Below, piece after piece: positions 61,288 to 64,000 of a stretch of DNA of 64,000 nt. The position numbers were made by a program, and so were the translations under genes. The notes beneath the pieces are model-generated. The model was not told the DNA's origin. It ran no database searches and worked only from the letters and a program-made list of their open reading frames with translations. Numbering within the stretch: position 1 is the first letter of the stretch; every line of letters starts with the position of its first letter. This stretch comes from Bacterioplanoides sp965219715 (GTDB lineage: Bacteria; Pseudomonadota; Gammaproteobacteria; Pseudomonadales; Oceanobacteraceae): contig NZ_OZ244785.1 in the NCBI RefSeq assembly GCF_965219715.1, positions 1,860,001 through 1,924,000 on the forward strand, written 5' to 3'.

Positions 61288-64000
61288 TTATGAGCAGCCA
61301 TAGCCACCGCCACCTGGAGTGTGAATACAGAACACATCTCCGGCCTCCAGTTCAACATCAGCGCAGCCGCTCAGTCGCTCCAACCGGCCCTGATGGCGTT
61401 TCACAAAATTAAAGCCAACCTGGCCTGAACCACCGCCATTAAGGCCAAAGGTTGGCACATCACGATGGCCACTGATGATATTGGCACGCATATCCTTCAG
61501 GAAGCGAATATGACGCTCAACACCATGGCCTCCGTCAAACTCCCCTTCGCCACCCGACATGGCACGGATATGAAACATCTCTAACATCACCGGAAAACGT
61601 TGTTCGAGAATTTCCGGATCAGTTAATCGAGAGTTGGTCATATGGCTGTGCACACCGCTGGCGCCCGCACCTTTGCTACTGGCACCAATACCACCACACA
61701 GGGTTTCGTAGTACTGGTGCTCGTCATCACCAAAAGTGAAGTTATTATTGGTGCCCTGGCAACCGGCCATTAAGCCCAGTGCGCCCATCATACAATCGGT
61801 GAGGTACTGAGCCGTTTCGACGTTACCGGATACCACTGCTGCCGGGTAAACCGGAGCAATGATCGATTCCGACGGTACTTTAATGGTTAATGGTTTAAAG
61901 AAACCGGCGTTCAGTGGCATGGGTTTATCCACCAGCGCGCGGAAGCTGTACAGCACTGCGGCATACACCACCGAAGTGGGTGCATTAAAATTGCCAGGAT
62001 GCATCAATTGGTCGGGCCGATAGCCGGTACCAGAGAAATCAACAACCGCGGATTGCCCGGCCTGATTCACCTGAATGTTCACGTTAAATTGCGTGCCATC
62101 ATCCATGGCGTAGCAGAACTCACCATCTGGCAACTCACTCAGGCAATCACGCAGTGTTTGCTCGGCATTGTCCTGAACATACTGCATATAAGCCGACACG
62201 GTACTGACCCCGTATTCATCACACACACGCTGCAGCTCGCTGGCACCTTTTTCACAGGCCGCCAACTGCGCGGTTAAATCGGCAATATTTTGCTGTGGAT
62301 TACGTGCCGGATATTTAGCAGCAGCCAATACATCAAGAAGGGCCTGGGTCTGGAACTCACCGTCGCGCATTAACACCAGGTTGTTGAGTAATACGCCTTC
62401 TTCTTCAATATGCTGGCTGTTGGCAGGCATGGAGCCCGGAGTGATGCCACCAATATCGGCATGGTGGCCACGAGCAGCGACATAAAAGTCCGGTGTTTCG
62501 TTTATCGGATTCTGCTGAATAAATACCGGTTTTCTTTCTATAAAGACCGGTTTTACGACGGTTACATCGGGTAGATGAGTACCGCCGTTATAGGGAGTGT
62601 TAAGCACAAACGCATCACCGGGTTTCATATTCGGGTGATCGTTGATGACGACCTTAATGCTTTCACTCATAGAGCCTAAGTGCACTGGGATGTGTGGTGC
62701 GTTGGCAACCAGTTCACCATGCTGATCAAAAATGGCACAGGAGAAATCCAGTCGCTCTTTGATGTTGACGCTGGATGCGGTTTTTTCCAGTACAAAGCCC
62801 ATCTGCTCTGCTGCTGACATAAAAATATTATTAAAAATTTCCAGTCGTACCGGATCGTTTTTAATTGTTTTATCTGAGGTTATGACAGAAGCCAGCTCGG
62901 TTTTGTTTTTCTGTACTTGTTTGCTGATAACAAGTGCACCGCTGGCTAACACTTTCAGTTGCCAATCCGGTTCAATCACAATAGTACTGTTGGCATCGGT
63001 TAATAATGCCGGGCCATCCAGCGTAAAACCGGCGGGTAACTGCTCGCGGGCATACACATCAACCTGATGGTTTTCTCCGCCAGAAAATAAATCACAGCGT
63101 TCTTTTAATAATGGTTGCGCCGTTGGCAAGGTGAGTGATTCCGGCTGGTAACCACCGGCGACCACTTCCAGTTGTACGGCATCTAACATCAAGGCTTTAT
63201 CGCTGTGAATAAAACCAAACAATTGCTGATGTTGCTGCTCGAACTCGGCACGCATAGTCGCTGCGTCCGAGAACTCCACCAACAAGTGCGTATCCGAACC
63301 GTCATATCGACAATAGGCCCGACGTTTTTCCGTCGACGCCTGCGTGCTGATTTCACTTTGTTGGGATAACTGCTGAAACGCCTGCTCAGCTTGTTGCAAA
63401 GAGTTGGCATCGGCCAGTGGTTTTTCCACCGCTTCTTCGCCTAACCAACGTTGCTCCGCCAGGCCAATACCATAAGCCGATAACACCCCTGCCAGCGGAT
63501 GCAGATACACATTATCCATTCCCAGTGCATCCGCGACTAAACTCGCATGTTGCGCCCCGGCGCCACCAAACGCATTTAACGCGTAATTCTGAATATCATA
63601 ACCACGCTGCACCGAAATCTTTTTCACCGCGTTGGCCATATTGTCGACGGCAATGGTCAAGAAACCTTCGGCGATTTGTTGTGGTGTCAGCTGCTCACCG
63701 TTGTACGCTTTTACCTGCTGTGCCAGCTGGCGGAATTTCTGCTCAACGATATCTTTATCTAATGGCTGATTTTGTTCACTGCCAAACACATGGGGAAAAT
63801 GTTGTGGCTGAATTTTTCCGAGCAGTACATTGCAGTCCGTTACCGTTAATGGCCCACCATTACGATAACAGGCTGGTCCCGGGTACGCCCCAGCCGACTC
63901 TGGCCCAACCTGAAAACGGCCATCAGCAAACTTCACAATCGAGCCACCACCAGCGGCGACGGTGTGAATATTCATCATGGGAACGCGTAAACGAATACCG
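61288..64000 (-). CDS. 5-oxoprolinase / hydantoinase (HyuA-HyuB fusion), 5' end outside window
   Basis: The frame is open from the window edge to the stop at 61288, so the N-terminus (about 300 residues) is missing. From the edge it reads GIRLRVPMMNIHTVAAGGGS and then KFADGRFQVGPESAGAYPGPACY, the C-terminal half of the HyuA domain. After a linker the HyuB domain follows: ARGHHADIGGITPGSMP, NTPYNGGTHLPDVTVVKPVF, and ending GDVFCIHTPGGGGYG. Fused enzymes of about 1200 residues are ATP-dependent 5-oxoprolinases that open 5-oxoproline to glutamate; hydantoinase activity is the alternative. Confidence 0.92.
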   Translation of the reverse strand, partial: GIRLRVPMMNIHTVAAGGGSIVKFADGRFQVGPESAGAYPGPACYRNGGPLTVTDCNVLLGKIQPQHFPHVFGSEQNQPLDKDIVEQKFRQLAQQVKAYNGEQLTPQQIAEGFLTIAVDNMANAVKKISVQRGYDIQNYALNAFGGAGAQHASLVADALGMDNVYLHPLAGVLSAYGIGLAEQRWLGEEAVEKPLADANSLQQAEQAFQQLSQQSEISTQASTEKRRAYCRYDGSDTHLLVEFSDAATMRAEFEQQHQQLFGFIHSDKALMLDAVQLEVVAGGYQPESLTLPTAQPLLKERCDLFSGGENHQVDVYAREQLPAGFTLDGPALLTDANSTIVIEPDWQLKVLASGALVISKQVQKNKTELASVITSDKTIKNDPVRLEIFNNIFMSAAEQMGFVLEKTASSVNIKERLDFSCAIFDQHGELVANAPHIPVHLGSMSESIKVVINDHPNMKPGDAFVLNTPYNGGTHLPDVTVVKPVFIERKPVFIQQNPINETPDFYVAARGHHADIGGITPGSMPANSQHIEEEGVLLNNLVLMRDGEFQTQALLDVLAAAKYPARNPQQNIADLTAQLAACEKGASELQRVCDEYGVSTVSAYMQYVQDNAEQTLRDCLSELPDGEFCYAMDDGTQFNVNIQVNQAGQSAVVDFSGTGYRPDQLMHPGNFNAPTSVVYAAVLYSFRALVDKPMPLNAGFFKPLTIKVPSESIIAPVYPAAVVSGNVETAQYLTDCMMGALGLMAGCQGTNNNFTFGDDEHQYYETLCGGIGASSKGAGASGVHSHMTNSRLTDPEILEQRFPVMLEMFHIRAMSGGEGEFDGGHGVERHIRFLKDMRANIISGHRDVPTFGLNGGGSGQVGFNFVKRHQGRLERLSGCADVELEAGDVFCIHTPGGGGYGCS

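Overview
The window looks like chromosomal DNA of a marine gammaproteobacterium of the old order Oceanospirillales (Thalassolituus/Oceanobacter-like). This is inferred from gene content only: Gram-negative export machinery, TonB receptors, a DmdC-type acyl-CoA dehydrogenase, and several photolyase genes beside light-stress lipid genes. I saw no rRNA, tRNA, insertion sequence, phage or CRISPR array. The first gene (FeS photolyase) and the last (5-oxoprolinase) run off the window.

Region 1 (1-4.1 kb, + strand) is a compact photolyase/cryptochrome cluster: an FeS-BCP-type photolyase, a DUF2256 zinc-binding peptide, a DASH-type cryptochrome and a third divergent family member. Region 2 (4.1-9.6 kb) holds two small unknown proteins, a TIGR01777 epimerase, an acyl-CoA dehydrogenase, a divergent FAD oxidoreductase and a CbiX/SirB-like chelatase.

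Region 3 (9.76-20.5 kb, + strand) is the most striking part. Eleven genes are nearly all joined by stop/start overlaps: DUF523-DUF1722, a MerR regulator with a degenerate sensor domain, a CPD photolyase, a fatty-acyl desaturase, an NTF2-like protein, an SDR, a COG2907 flavoprotein, DUF1365, a cyclopropane-fatty-acid-synthase-like methyltransferase, DUF2878 and an exported protein of unknown family. A TonB receptor follows. Repeated TRTACA hexamers flank its promoter and recur in the divergent 8.0-8.1 kb promoter region, suggesting a light-responsive MerR (LitR/CarH/PplR-like) regulon that couples DNA photorepair to membrane-lipid remodelling.

Region 4 (22.9-24.8 kb) has a LysR regulator and a lipoprotein with a methyltransferase fold. 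Region 5 (24.8-49 kb) is a Wzx/Wzy-type exopolysaccharide locus, mostly on the - strand. It contains Wzx, Wzy, two glycosyltransferases, a TupA-like ATP-grasp protein and a WecB/TagA/CpsF transferase. Next come gmd-fcl-gmm-manC-manB in colanic-acid order, then ugd and a WcaJ-like initiating transferase. VanZ, an outer-membrane beta-barrel, a short OPX protein, Wzc and a VpsP-like protein follow. galE is embedded on the + strand. A divergent arm carries a secreted Ala-rich protein, an O-antigen-ligase-like protein and a phosphatase. The 40.4-46 kb stretch is visibly AT-richer than its surroundings.

Region 6 (49-53 kb) has a pseudo-receiver protein and a MalT-like LuxR regulator. Region 7 (53.2-60.6 kb) looks like an iron locus: FecA-like TonB receptor, sterol-desaturase-family protein, DUF1513, imelysin lipoprotein and DUF4856 lipoprotein. 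The window ends with monothiol glutaredoxin GrxD and 5-oxoprolinase.
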